From contig CM082586.2 in NCBI GenBank assembly GCA_040954595.2, forward strand, positions 1,054,001-1,118,000: a stretch of DNA of 64,000 nt. Reading direction: 5' to 3'. How positions within the stretch are numbered: the first letter of the stretch is position 1; each line of letters opens with the position of its first letter. This DNA is from Balanoglossus misakiensis. Its lineage: Eukaryota; Hemichordata. Shown here piece after piece: positions 12,301-23,810 of this stretch. The notes under the pieces are model-generated. The model ran no database searches. It was not told the DNA's origin and saw nothing but the letters and a program-made list of their open reading frames with translations. Position numbers and translations under genes: made by a program.

Positions 12301-15300
12301 TTCATAACTATTTGGCATCACAACCTGCAGGAGACCCTCCCACCCGCCATGAGTGTTTCCTACTACGTCCTCTAAAGGCAAAAAAAATGTGTTACCAATC
12401 TAGCAATCAATGCATCATATTGTTGAACTGCAGCTGCACCATCTGCAAGACGCCGTGTTCTATTATTAGGAACCCCCAGAGGTCTTCTTGAGATCTCAGA
12501 CGCAGACAAGTTAAAGAAATATCTCGGTATCAAATTCAGTCTTAGCGAGGTGGGAGTTCTGCTTTTTCTCTGGTTCTCAGTGAGAGAGATTGTTTCTGTG
12601 TGTTGATGCCTACCACGGTTGTTTTCAGAACTGCGAGGTCGCCTTCTGTTGCCTGCTGTGCATCTTGTCAAGAACTTGAACTTGATGTTCACACTGCTGA
12701 CTGTTCTGTTATCAAATTGCCCGGATGTGGCGTCCTGACACCCGCAGTGAAATATAGCTCTCTATGGGGTGCTATCATAAACAGTTAGTCATGTTTTTCT
12801 AGACAGTCTGATAATCTCGTCAATTCATCATAATTGGCCGCACAGCGCTTCTCATCCTGAACTATACACTGGTTGAATAAATCAGAAAAATTTATTTAGA
12901 GCCTAAGGGAAATATTCAAGACGATTTATAGCTTTTACGAAATGCATGCGTGGAAATATTCCATATGTTAGCGTTATGGCCGAAGATTTTCCGAAGTCAA
13001 TTCCCTATAAGGGAACCGAAAGTGTGAGGATGACACCATTGCTGTCGGTCACTGGATGATTTATTTCCTCAAATGGATGTTATGTATGCACTGTATGTGC
13101 ATGACATCACAATCCATATTTATTCCGAGAGATGTGGTAACAAGTGTTCTAAAAACTTAGATCGAGCAAATGACCTTGCTCACGTCAAGTGTACGTGGGG
13201 CATCAACAGAGAACACTTGAACGTACACTAATTCGAACAAGCCCTGGAATGAAATATCAAGTTGTATTTCACGCATCTTTTAATTCCAGTAATTTTCATC
13301 CACCGAGTAAACAGAGTGACCTCAGAGGCGACTCATTATGATCCTATAATGTTTCACGGTCCGACCTCTTAAATTGGAGATACTGTTACACCGTCCACAT
13401 TTATAGTAATCTTGAGAGCTGTGAGACAGAACAGAACACTTAATTGTGTAAAGGTTAATATCGAAAGAGCTACCCATTCCCCTGGGTTTGTGTGACGACA
13501 CCCTCGGGCGGAATTGGCCTAGCCCCCACCCAAAGATAACTGTTGTAGGCGTCTACCGGGATCAGAGAATATGTGGATGGTTAAATTTCAGGTTTCTCAC
13601 AGACTGTATAGACAATTATGTTTGTCTGTTATCGAGAATAGCATTTAGTCAATGAAGGTCCGTGTTAAATATCCTCAACTTTCATCAAATCAGAAGAGAA
13701 AAAAGTTGTAGTGATAACAGACACGCTTTAGATATGAAAAACATTTTACAGTTCACTGAATCCTGGTTAATAGCGCCACTCGCAACGCAGCCTGCGTTTC
13801 AAGTTTCCCAAAGCCATCCATTGGTGAAAAGGCGATGTATATGATATACACAGTGAGCGTTCGGGTCCAGTGAAATAAAACAGACACCGGGAACTCTGTT
13901 CGGCGTTGACGGATGCACTTCGACACCGATCCCGTTGTTTGTGTATTCACCGCTACCATTCACCCGGTAAATTGTGACATCCTTGTACAATGATACTTTA
14001 TTTCCATGAAAGTCGACAAAAAGAGATAAAGCTGGGGTCCATTACCCCAGTTATATGTAAGTCATTTTCCCGACATGACAAAACCATGGTGCTGAAGTGT
14101 ATGGGTCATTCCCTCTTAGGGTAATGAACTTAAACTGCCGGGGTTACCATACCTGCTGATTTTTCCAATAAACCACAGACCCTTCATTCAGTACATATGG
14201 TATACAAACTGCAACACGATACATAATGCATTAGAAAATGGTTAACTCTGTCTGGGAAGAATTGGTGAAGTTGAAGGCCACTAAATGCTTTGCTGAAGGC
14301 CTTGGATGACCTTGGTTACTGTGCGTTGGAGGGGGTGGCAAGTTCCAAAGGACATCTGCTTTCCCCTCCCCATCAGCGTGGGGTCCTAATGTGCAGAGCA
14401 GATGTTCTGTATGTGTGACTGTACAGTACATGTCAGATTCATTTTGCCACCACATTTAATCATTTAAAATATGGTTTACTCAGCTATGTAGTCCATTTCT
14501 TCGTCAATCTTACACACTGGGTATGGAGACCCGGCTAAACATATGAATACGGGTCAACAGGAAATGTTTGAAGTCCGGTAGATAGGTTGGGAATCCTGAA
14601 CACAAGTTCAGAGACTGCAGACATTCACAAAAGAGTTAAGTGGACTGAGACTGTAATATCTGAATAACTGATATTGATATGACCGCCTTTGCTGACTCAT
14701 AGCATCACATATGCTGCCTATTTAGTGAACCGCAAAATCACCACGCATCGCTGTCATCCCGCATCGTATCTTCATTCGTCACCAGTTGTGGCATGCCAAC
14801 ACGAGCGCCCAACTTTGTTGATGTTCTTATGACTTCCTGCAAAGGGTGTCACCGCAAATCGGGGACGGGGAAGAGGAATTCAAGCTAAACCAAAAGTGAA
14901 AAGTATAACACCCTGCTGTGCGTCTAATATTCAAATAATTTGACTGCCTATTTCTCCGTCCATAGCTTTCAAACGAGACTTACAAGGATATTTTGATTCA
15001 ATCATTACGGACAGACGGAGAAATCGATCTCTTGCAAAACAGGTTTCTATCCTTAGACGCTTCGGAAGATCAGAAATAAAAATGACCCAAGGAACAGAAA
15101 TAATCCCGGTCGAAGAATGTTAAGAGTGTGTATTTATGCCGGTAATTATGAAGTATCGGAATGCAAAAACAAGTCATCTAAGTCGGGGGTTTGATTTCAA
15201 CAAAAATTCAAACCACATTTTCCTCCTTTTCAAGCCAAATGTCAACAGCTTAAAATGCAGACCTGTTTTCAAAAATGATCGAAACCCACCTCTGTGGGTA

Positions 15301-15700
15301 CCTTAACCAATTAAACAGAGGAAATTCAATCATGTTTTTCAACCTTGTGAGCATTTTACCGAGATTTTCTCCTCATAGTTACTGGTTACTTGATACAGTT
15401 AAGTCTTCAGAATAACGCGGAGGAAATCATCTATTTTTATTGCATTCATGGCTTCTGGCAAATCGCGAATGTAGTCTGTAATTAGAGAGTTACAGGGTGC
15501 GTTCAATCGATGCAATTATATTTACCCCAAGCCCTAATTCCATCAGAAGTAAATTTAGAACATTACGCGGGAAGACTGGATGAAATATTTACCAGTTTGA
15601 CCTTAGATGACTCGACTTCGGCGAACAGAGTCGCGATGTTGAATTACTGCCAGTGTATATCATATACTTTTATGGGCGTTGCTCCGGGCGGTTGATATAT
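6350..15700. other. Gene-poor region without supportable coding exons
   Basis: I see no exon with convincing composition, splice context or homology in these 9 kb. Several open frames of 60-200 codons exist, the longest on the minus strand at 10694-11299. They have biased, non-protein-like composition and no splice logic. A promoter-like arrangement is noted near 8.5-8.7 kb. Part of the sequence may be old transposon debris, but no terminal repeats or recognisable transposase were found. Confidence 0.5.
8481..8684 (+). promoter_or_regulatory. Possible promoter: CACGTG boxes plus TATA-like element
   Basis: An E-box (gtcacgtgga, 8481-8490) and a perfect 10-bp palindrome gtcacgtgac (8545-8554) precede a TATA-like ctataaatataaaa near 8672. 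A possible donor (gaccag|gtacac) follows at about 8739. No downstream coding exon could be tied to it, so this is a weak suggestion. Confidence 0.2.
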
Positions 15701-15714
15701 CCATTATCAATGGC

Positions 15715-15944
15715 GGACGCAAAGATCCCGGCCGCTGATTGGTCGGTTCCAGAGGGTATCCGCGAATTATAAATGCGCAGAGCCCGATTGCTGATGTCAT
15801 AAATGTGGCCCACAAGTTAGGAAGTGTCTCTAACACGCTGATTACATTATATCTGATACCATCTGTGTAGTAGGGAACACGTCTTTTTAGCTCTTGGTCG
15901 TTTCTTTTGGGTTCTTGCGATTTGAAGAGGTGAATTTTGACAAC
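15715..15944 (+). promoter_or_regulatory. Likely promoter and leader of gene A
   Basis: The segment before the first ATG of gene A holds an inverted CCAAT (gattggtcgg at about 15739), an atggcgg YY1-like motif at about 15709 and a locally higher GC content. It runs into the ATGGAG|gtaagg first exon. The exact start of transcription is unknown. Confidence 0.35.
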
Positions 15945-18900
15945 ATGGAGGTAAGGCTCAATCCACAACTGACTCGGTCATCATTTCAGCCATTTATCAG
16001 CTGTCATCACACTTTCATATTTCTGCTAATTATACTCATTGTCATGTGAAACGGTAGAGTGACCCACATTTTTTACACATTCGGCAAATTCCAACGCCAT
16101 TGTTTCCCATGGTGGTACTGACACTAAATTTGGAGTTTTACAGGTTGGATTGTGTTTGTCTACTGTGCAATTACAAACCACTACATATTGTGTGGTGAGA
16201 ACATACTTAAACGTAGACTAGATAACTTGCAAGTGGTATAGGAATAATTTACTCGTGGGACTGGGATATTAAGAAAAAAAACATAACAAATTAACCAGCT
16301 GTTGTCTTGTTTTTCATCGAGATACTTTCTCATTCCTTCTCCTCTCTCGATTATCACAAGTACATGTACTTCAGCTTAGCGAATGTAGTACGTACGGTCC
16401 AGTATTCTAACTTTCAGATGTACCGTCTTTCGACGGATAGTCCACCCTGTAACGCGTGACCGTGAGACCGATATTATTTGTGGCGTAGTAACGTCTCCCA
16501 TGGGAGAAATTTGTCTGCGTCCCGACGGGCTATATTGGTATATCATGCCACGTTTTGACCCATTTCGGAATACAGCCTTGGCGGGAGTTGAGCCGTCTGG
16601 AAATGTTGACTTGTAAATGTTGCTGACGATAGAAATGTAAACATGTCAGTCAGCCAGTTGCTGTCAAAATATTAGCGCTTGTTCACCGTACTGCAATGAC
16701 AGTAGTGAACTGAAACGAACTTGAAGGACGGTGAAAGAAAGCGAAGGACAGCTTTATCTCAGTCACATAAAAAAATTCTATCGCCGCGTGCGAAATGATC
16801 TGGAGTCATCTGAAATACGACGAATATTTTACCTATTTCATAAAATAATTGTATTTTGCGAACTTCCCTTTTTAAAATATCATATTTCATTTTCATAAAA
16901 TTATGACGACTATTGTATCAAACTTAATTTTAATGGTGTTGGGCATGAACCGTTTTAATACTAAAATAGATATAACTCATCCCCATAAACTACTGTGACG
17001 CATTCAAATGTTCTGTTCTCATCGCATGTTCCCCCGCGAAAGTCTCTTTTTATTGATGGTTATTTTAGACAGTCGTAAATATTATGTCTATTACAGGGTG
17101 ATATATGTATGAAATTAGTCAGTGACCTGTAGCCTTTTGATAGCAGCAATGACTTGGTCAAACCTCTGGGCAGATGCCACGGCACGCGTCGTAAAACCAC
17201 GTGAGGAGGACATCAATCTTCACACTTCACGTCCAGTTAAGGGAGTTGTTAGTAAGTTGGTTTGATTGGTCAATGGGTGGGAGGGTCTTATTAATATTGA
17301 CGTGTGACGGGCGTGTCTGGTGTTGGGCAGGATCTGTTCACTCTTTTCGGAATACCACTTGCTGTAGTTCAGTTGATTTTCACAAAGTTTTAATCATACT
17401 TTAGCAACCAATGCCTCTCGAATGTGTTTTGTTTCAGCCATTTGATTGTACAGGTCAATCCAATTGTGCACTTGCATGTATTTTAGCAGGTATCCTTGGA
17501 CAGATAAACTTACAGGGTAACAGGAGACGAGTATTCTGAAATCGAGAGACGTCATTTACAATATAGACGTCCCACAAAATATGCGCAGAGTGATTCATAC
17601 TCGTCTGATGTTTCATAAATCCGATCTGACCCAATGACCTTGTGAAGTATTCAGATCCCTTCGGAAAACAGTTGTTGCTGTTGGTGTTGTTGTTGTTGTT
17701 GTTGTTTTATAAATAAGGGGTGGACAAATGGTCGTAGCATATCATTCAAGGTTTCAGAATCACAATACATGTACCAGTACATGTATACCTTTCAACCGTG
17801 AAGCACACGGAAATGTACTGAGTGTATATGCTCTTGTGAAGGGATATAAGCTGGTGGTCGTTCTTTTTATTTTACGACACCAATTTATTCATTCAGAATT
17901 TATGAAGTACGCCACGGAGACACTGTTTCCCATAAGTCACGAAATGTTTATTTTCTTTCTCAATGAACTCTTGCAGCCGCGGTGGTATATGCTCATCGGG
18001 GCACGCACCCTCGCCCTTGTGTTGGCTCTCGCCCTTCAAGTGGCCGGCCTGGTGACGTCACCTCCGACCGCATGTCCACCAGAGAAGTGCCCGGATGGGA
18101 AACACTGTTGGAGTCAGCCAAGGAATGAGGTTCGCATCGGATGGGGGTACAGGAATTTCGGTGTGTGTCTTTCTGAAGAGAACTGTGGACTTGCTACAGA
18201 ACCTGACGGGGTCGATTTTACATATCAGATGAATCCGGTCATTGTACAAGATGACGAAACGTGAGTATTGTTGTTACCGAGACGTCATCCACAATAGTTT
18301 CCGTTTCATATAAATCAAAAACAAAGAAATGTGATACGGTAAAATTATCGTGGGAAAATAGATCCCGTTTACTGACTCGTGGTGTCATGGAGTATAATGT
18401 TAATTTTTGCACTGCTGTCCAGCTGGTGTAATCACACCACACTTCTCCACTGTGAACTAATGTTGAGAATGTCCCAAAGAGCGCATGCTCATTAAACGAC
18501 GTAATATTGCATTGTGGCCTCGTTATCGTGACTCACGCCAGGTCACCGAGTTCTCCCACAAAACAATTCTGACACTTGATCCTTGCATCTTAAATTTTCC
18601 CCTGAGCATTCGAAAAAGCCTTTCAATTATTGGCATAAACAGATGGCCGTGTCGATGTACTTAAAACTATCTGTATCATAAATATTTGCCTACACAATCT
18701 CATAAAACTGTCTTAAAAATGATGCTTCTTTCGCCTGTTTGTTACGGACGGTTACACCCATCCTTGTACAACTTCATATTGTAGCTCCAATTTGGTATAC
18801 GCTAATGTAGTTGTGGAAGCAACTATATTAGCAATACAAGGGCTCTCAAGGAATTTGTGGCTTGACATTAGATCATTCAAAACTGGCATGCAGTCTGTAT

Positions 18901-21267
18901 AATAATAGCTAGTACAGTTGCAAAGAAATAAAATAATTATTGAGCAGGGCTGCGATATTTTAGTAACCCCCTTACCGTTTTCTTGTCTCTTTCTAGGGTG
19001 GTCTTCCATTCCATAGAAGAAGATTTATTTTTGAATCCACATGCGGTTTCAAAACAGACATTCGAGAATTGTAAACCGCTGTACGGGCTCCCCCTTGTTG
19101 ATAACCCCACACGGGAGGATATTCCCGTCACTTTGAATCTGGGAGCCAACTATTTCATTCACAAGGGTCGAAACAACAGCGTTTATGCCTGCGACTTCGG
19201 TTTAAAGGTTAAGATTATCCGTAAAAGTCACAACTGCGGAGAGCTTGGACCAGATGGGTTGTGCAGCGGTCACGGGTACTGTGTCTCTGATCCGGAGGAG
19301 ACATACAGCGACTGCACGTGCTGTGAAGGGTACGAGGGACAACACTGCGATCACTCCTATCGCACGTGTGCAAATTTCGTTTGTCAAAATGGCGGCTCCT
19401 GCCAGTCACATGACGGATCTGTCCGTTGCCTGTGTCCCCCAGGGTACACTGGGGAGGCCTGTGAACGATTGCTGCCAACGGAAAACAGCGTTAAAACTAC
19501 TGTGCCCACAACCGCGAAGATGAATTCTGGTTTGCCAAAGGAGATAAAGGACTCCTTGCATTGGATACAGATACAATTGTACTTACCTGATCTCAATTGT
19601 CTCTGGTGGGAGGTAAGACTTGCCTTTTCCAGATGGCGTAACTGTTCTTTTGGGATTTGAATAAGCATTGTGGATAAGTTTGGTTCTTTATAACGAATTT
19701 GGCAATCACGGACAACCATTCGGAGGAGAGGGGTTGGTTGGTTAGTTGGTTGGCTGGTTTGTTGGTTGATTGGTTGGTTGGCCTCATGCCATCCATTTGG
19801 CAAAGCCTGTGAGTATGCATAAAGACGTCATCTATCTCTCTTGCAGACAAATGATACTTTACATGATGCTGTGATGGAAGAGATATACGGATCAGTTAGA
19901 GATAATCTTTTACCTTCTGCTCTTGGACATTGCTTCTCACGTGGAGCCCACTATGGTTTCGGGGATGACGAATCTACACTAGACTGTTACGGAGAGGGAG
20001 ATGGAGCATTATTTAAGTAAGTTTCCAAAGTCAGACCTTGCTGGCACAGAACGGTCATTGTCAACCATACAGCAATGGTGTGATTTGAGATTTGGGAGTA
20101 GATTTGGTTTGTAACACTGAGTAAATGTGACGTACGGAATCCATTATTTTACAGAGTTGGTATAGCATCTCCTAAGTCATCGTCCAAGACAACGGCGGAA
20201 TTGCTCTGCATCATGTCCTACTATCTTAGAAACAACACGATAACATTCGATGTGTTCGAGATGTCGTTTATTGTGGCGTCCGATTTCCCTCTTTCTGTTC
20301 TGAGCACGAGTGCGCTGGACTGTGATGACATCGAGGTTTTTACCAGATTGTGTGTCGTCAACGAAACCAGCGGCAAGGAAAGTGAGTATAGCACCTGGAC
20401 TCTGGCAACTGGCCATACATCCTTTTAATAAGTCTAGCCATGCAAGTCTAGTTGTTAATCTGTTTAGCTCTATCCTGGTTTCATAACATGTTTTTATTAT
20501 GCAGAAACTTCACTGGACGGAAATGTTGGAGTGACGACGAATTCCTCCTACATCCCTAAAGAGGGTGCTGTATCTTCCAAGTACAACAGAATGCCCTTGC
20601 TGTATCTGATTCTCTGCATAATGATCCCGATATGTCTGCTATTGATGATCATCATGGCAGTTGGACTTATCGTCTATAAGAAGAAATACACAAAGAGTTA
20701 CACGTAAGTCAGTAAGTTTTCACCGTTCTTGGTTCTCAATGGACATCAGTGTTCGGATTTGTTCTTTGAAATATACTTATTATGAATATGAGGGACAAAT
20801 GTTGAAGCGCCTGCTGCTATTTTTTTCTTTGCTTTGTTTCCATGGCATTTAGATTTAAAGATAACATCAAGATGGCGAAACTTGGCAAACTGGAAGGGCG
20901 ACCTCGCTCGATGGACGTGGAGACAGAACTGTCACGCAAGAAGTACTTGTATGGGGGTCCTCCCAGTCCTGTTAGAGACGACGAGTTCGAACGACAGAGG
21001 AACGCCAGCGGCAGTAGTACCATCCCCGTGCCAGACAACGAGGTCGAATTCAGACCGGCGCGGACGCGGGTCGACTCCGGAACCAGCACGATACGGTCGA
21101 AAGGCTCCGATGTCAGGAGAATCTCTGATGACTGTGTGCGAATTATCACCGTCAAACCGACAGAGGGCGCCAACGGGGAAGCCCACGGATTCGAAAACAA
21201 GGCGTTTCAATACATGGACGATAACCAGAGTGCGGACAGTGCTATAGAAGACAGTCAGTCTGTATGA
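15945..21267 (+). CDS. Type I membrane protein: cupredoxin-like, 2 EGF, TM
   Basis: Proposed exons: 15945-15950 (ATG GAG only), 17977-18260, 18997-19612, 19847-20016, 20155-20381, 20505-20703, 20853-21267. They sum to 1917 nt (638 residues) and keep frame at every GT/AG junction. If the 6-nt first exon is wrong, an in-frame ATG at 17989 starts the same signal peptide. Domains: signal peptide about 1-30 (RTLALVLALALQVAG); a beta-rich region about 60-175 resembling cupredoxins (NPHAV..FENC, ANYFIHKG, VYACDFGLKVKII) but lacking a full His-Cys-His-Met copper set; EGF1 about 177-214; EGF2 about 221-252 (CQNGGSC...CLCPPGYTGEAC); a Cys-containing region about 270-433 that I cannot name (perhaps SEA-like); TM helix about 466-492; and a cytoplasmic tail of 146 residues, rich in Ser, Arg and Asp, with FENKAFQYMDD near its end. 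It is probably a cell-surface adhesion or receptor protein; the ligand is unknown. EGF assignment is strong; the cupredoxin assignment is inference from pattern. Confidence 0.8.
17674..17707. repeat. (GTT)n microsatellite
   Basis: An imperfect gttgttgctgttggtgttgttg run lies in intron 1 of gene A. It is a simple repeat with no evident function. Confidence 0.8.
19726..19785. repeat. (GGTT)n tetranucleotide repeat
   Basis: A degenerate ggttggttggttagttggtt array sits in the intron between exons 3 and 4 of gene A, about 60 bp upstream of the acceptor at 19846. It is a simple repeat. Confidence 0.85.
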
Positions 21268-21786
21268 GTCCAAAGCAATCCGCAATGAAATATTTTCATG
21301 TTTTCTGAGCGTATGATTCAAGGGAAAGAGACTTCTAGAACACGGGACATCATAACGCGCAGCCGCAGATCTACCATGTGTACCATCTCATGCTGTCGTG
21401 CGGCCATTTTGAAAAACCTATGAACCCAGGAACAAGCCTATCTCACATAACTAGAATTTCGTTCGCGGCTTGATTTTATCTTAAAGCACTTACAAGACGA
21501 TTTCATGCTTAAAAGTTCCTGACACTGATAATTTATTTCCCCAGCCATATGTGTATATTCTGTCAGATACTGTGTATATGTTTGCAACTTTTTCCTGTCT
21601 TTATTGCTTTTTGATAAGAACTGTGTAAGACTATTGTCCAGCCGGTTGTTGTGGGGTGTATTTATACAAAATGACATCGTAGACTTGCTCTTATTTCACT
21701 CGTTCACTGCAGATTCACATTCGAAACAAGTTTAACAGAAAGCAGAGAGAGGACAATATTTAGTGGCTTGAGGACGGTTTCCTGTT

Positions 21787-21796
21787 AATAAATAAA
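21787..21796 (+). terminator. Polyadenylation signal of gene A
   Basis: Overlapping AATAAA hexamers (21787-21792 and 21791-21796) lie 520 bp after the stop codon, followed by a GT-rich stretch (ctttgtggtgttc). This is a good candidate 3' end. Confidence 0.6.
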
Positions 21797-22119
21797 CACT
21801 TTTTTATAGCTGAGCTTTAAAAATAATCTTTGTGGTGTTCATTTGATACTGACCTCATAGCTGCACGCGTTGTCGTGAACGTGACTGTTCTGTATGTGTA
21901 GCGTCAGTGGTGGCACTGTTCAAACAAGCTCATCCGGTTATAGGTGTATATGACCGGATTACAGGTAGCTTGGCGACGCAAAATTTAATTCATAACTTAT
22001 TTTGACATACCATCACCATAGCATTTGTTGAAAGGCACCTTCATACCACTGTAATATTTGCTACAGGCGAAAGTCAGAAACAGACGACGCTCACCAAAGG
22101 TTCCTTTTACAAACTTTAG

Positions 22120-23228
22120 ATGGCATCCCATTACTTAGCATTCACGACGTTTTTATGTGGTAAGTAACTCTGGGAAAATTGCCTCAATGTATGAGTATTG
22201 TATTATTTATGATTTGAAACGTACCACCAATGTCTACGTTCACTGATTTCGCATTATGTAGGAAGAATGTACTGACCATCGTTTTTTCGTTCAAGAGTCA
22301 AAAAGAAACACTTTTGATTTTTTTCTGCATTTAAGGCGAACATGAACAATCATGTTTATGTGTCGGTGTGGTCTAGACCTGAACAAAACACAATCACTTT
22401 TCTCACGGCTACAGGTGTCTTTGCGCGCTTCCTGAAATACTAGACTAAATTTCCCCCCGTAGTATTTTCAGGCCCAGTGTTCTGTTTGACCTGCTTTCGT
22501 TGCTATGATTACATTGGCGATGACTTCTGCCGGAGAAATTACCCCAGCGCCTGGCAGCAAGATCCGTGTCCGCCCGATACTGGTAGTTGTTCGGTGAGTC
22601 ACTCAACAAAAAATGTGTTCTGTCTTACCGTCTGCCTGTTAGACTATGACTATATTGCTTGTCGGTTAACATTTAATATATAATACACAAAAGGCTAAAA
22701 CTTTTATTGATGTCCTGCCTTACAGGCTTCATATCGGACTCACAACTCAACAATAGTGTCATTCAGCCGCGGATGCCGTCCAACCGATAGTTGCACAGAG
22801 GGTTGTTTCATGGACTACAACCGAAGTAGGTCTTTTTCTGTTCTGGGTGAACTTCGTGTATAGAAGAGATATGGTTATAGGAACGCGAGATTTTACCATT
22901 TGTGGTAAAACATAGGCTAGAGAAAAGATACAGCTAACGGGGCTTTAATACCACGCCTTGTTGTGATAAACCCAGGTGGTTGATCGTTTTTTGTCTTCCG
23001 TTCAGCAAACAATGAATGATGTGTGCTTGAAGGCCACATACGTGGGAAAATGCCACGGGGGTCAAAGTTATAATTATACGTGTGTCGTTATTTGCAGATA
23101 TAATGGAATGTATGACCTGCTGTGACTGGGATTTCTGTAATATGGGAAGTGTGTCAGGAACTGGTGACGTGGTCTTGCTACAGGCGCTGCTGTCTGTGCC
23201 AATTCTGACAATCTGGTGGAATTGGTAA
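22120..23228 (+). CDS. Ly6/uPAR three-finger protein, GPI-anchor type
   Basis: Four coding exons: 22120-22159, 22472-22593, 22726-22825, 23098-23228 (393 nt, 130 residues). All junctions are GT/AG with matching phase (1, 0, 1). A short hydrophobic signal peptide (MASHYLAFTTFLCGPVFC) leads into LTCFRCYDY, the usual L-x-C-x-x-C start of a Ly6 domain. The domain ends with CCDWDFCN, the CCxxxxCN hallmark of the family. The C-terminus is a small-residue linker (GSVSGTGD) followed by a hydrophobic tail (VVLLQALLSVPILTIWWNW) with no basic cytoplasmic end, as expected for a GPI-attachment signal. The mature protein should be a small surface protein of about 90 residues; partners cannot be deduced. 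It lies between two larger membrane-protein genes on the same strand. Confidence 0.85.
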
Positions 23229-23444
23229 ACTCCAGCGCCCCCAGGAGACGCGATTTGACGGACTATAACCATGACGGGCAGCTGCCAATCGCACGTGTCG
23301 GCTGAGGCTTTTGGAGCAAAACTCAGATCAGCTCAACAGTCCTACATATGCCACTGATTCCCTCCCCCCCCCACTACCCCTCCCCAATAAGCATTGGTCC
23401 TCAGTCTGAACAAGTGGTAAATTTGAAGTTGGCCAAAAGTTTCA

Positions 23445-23450
23445 AATAAA
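23445..23450 (+). terminator. Polyadenylation signal of the Ly6-like gene
   Basis: AATAAA lies 217 bp after the stop codon at 23228 and before the start of the next gene at 23811. Confidence 0.6.
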
Positions 23451-23810
23451 GCTCAACGACATTATCATGCTTAAAAAAGACTTCAAGGTTTTTGTATCAA
23501 TTGTATTATTTTAGAACTTAAGTTTCAACTGCATGTCCAGAAATCGTCCAAGATAATTAGGACTTCATTACAGTGGCAATGATTACGTATAGATTGTAGT
23601 AATTGAGCAAATGATTGACAGAAAAAAACACTTCTTTTCATCTTATGAATACCTCGTTTTACAAACCCGACTATAATACCTCTACGTAACTCTCACCTTT
23701 GCATCCAAAAATGCATGAAAAGGCGGTTCAATACATGTCCTTTTTCGCGGATTAAGGTATTATTATTTAAATGTGACAAGTCGATCCCGTGAAGTCAGTG
23801 GAACGTCAAC

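Noticed and set aside
12132-12692. Overlapping frames, one with an LHNYL string recalling Harbinger-type transposases
   Set aside because: No catalytic DDE residues, terminal repeats or consistent frame are visible; the string alone is too short.
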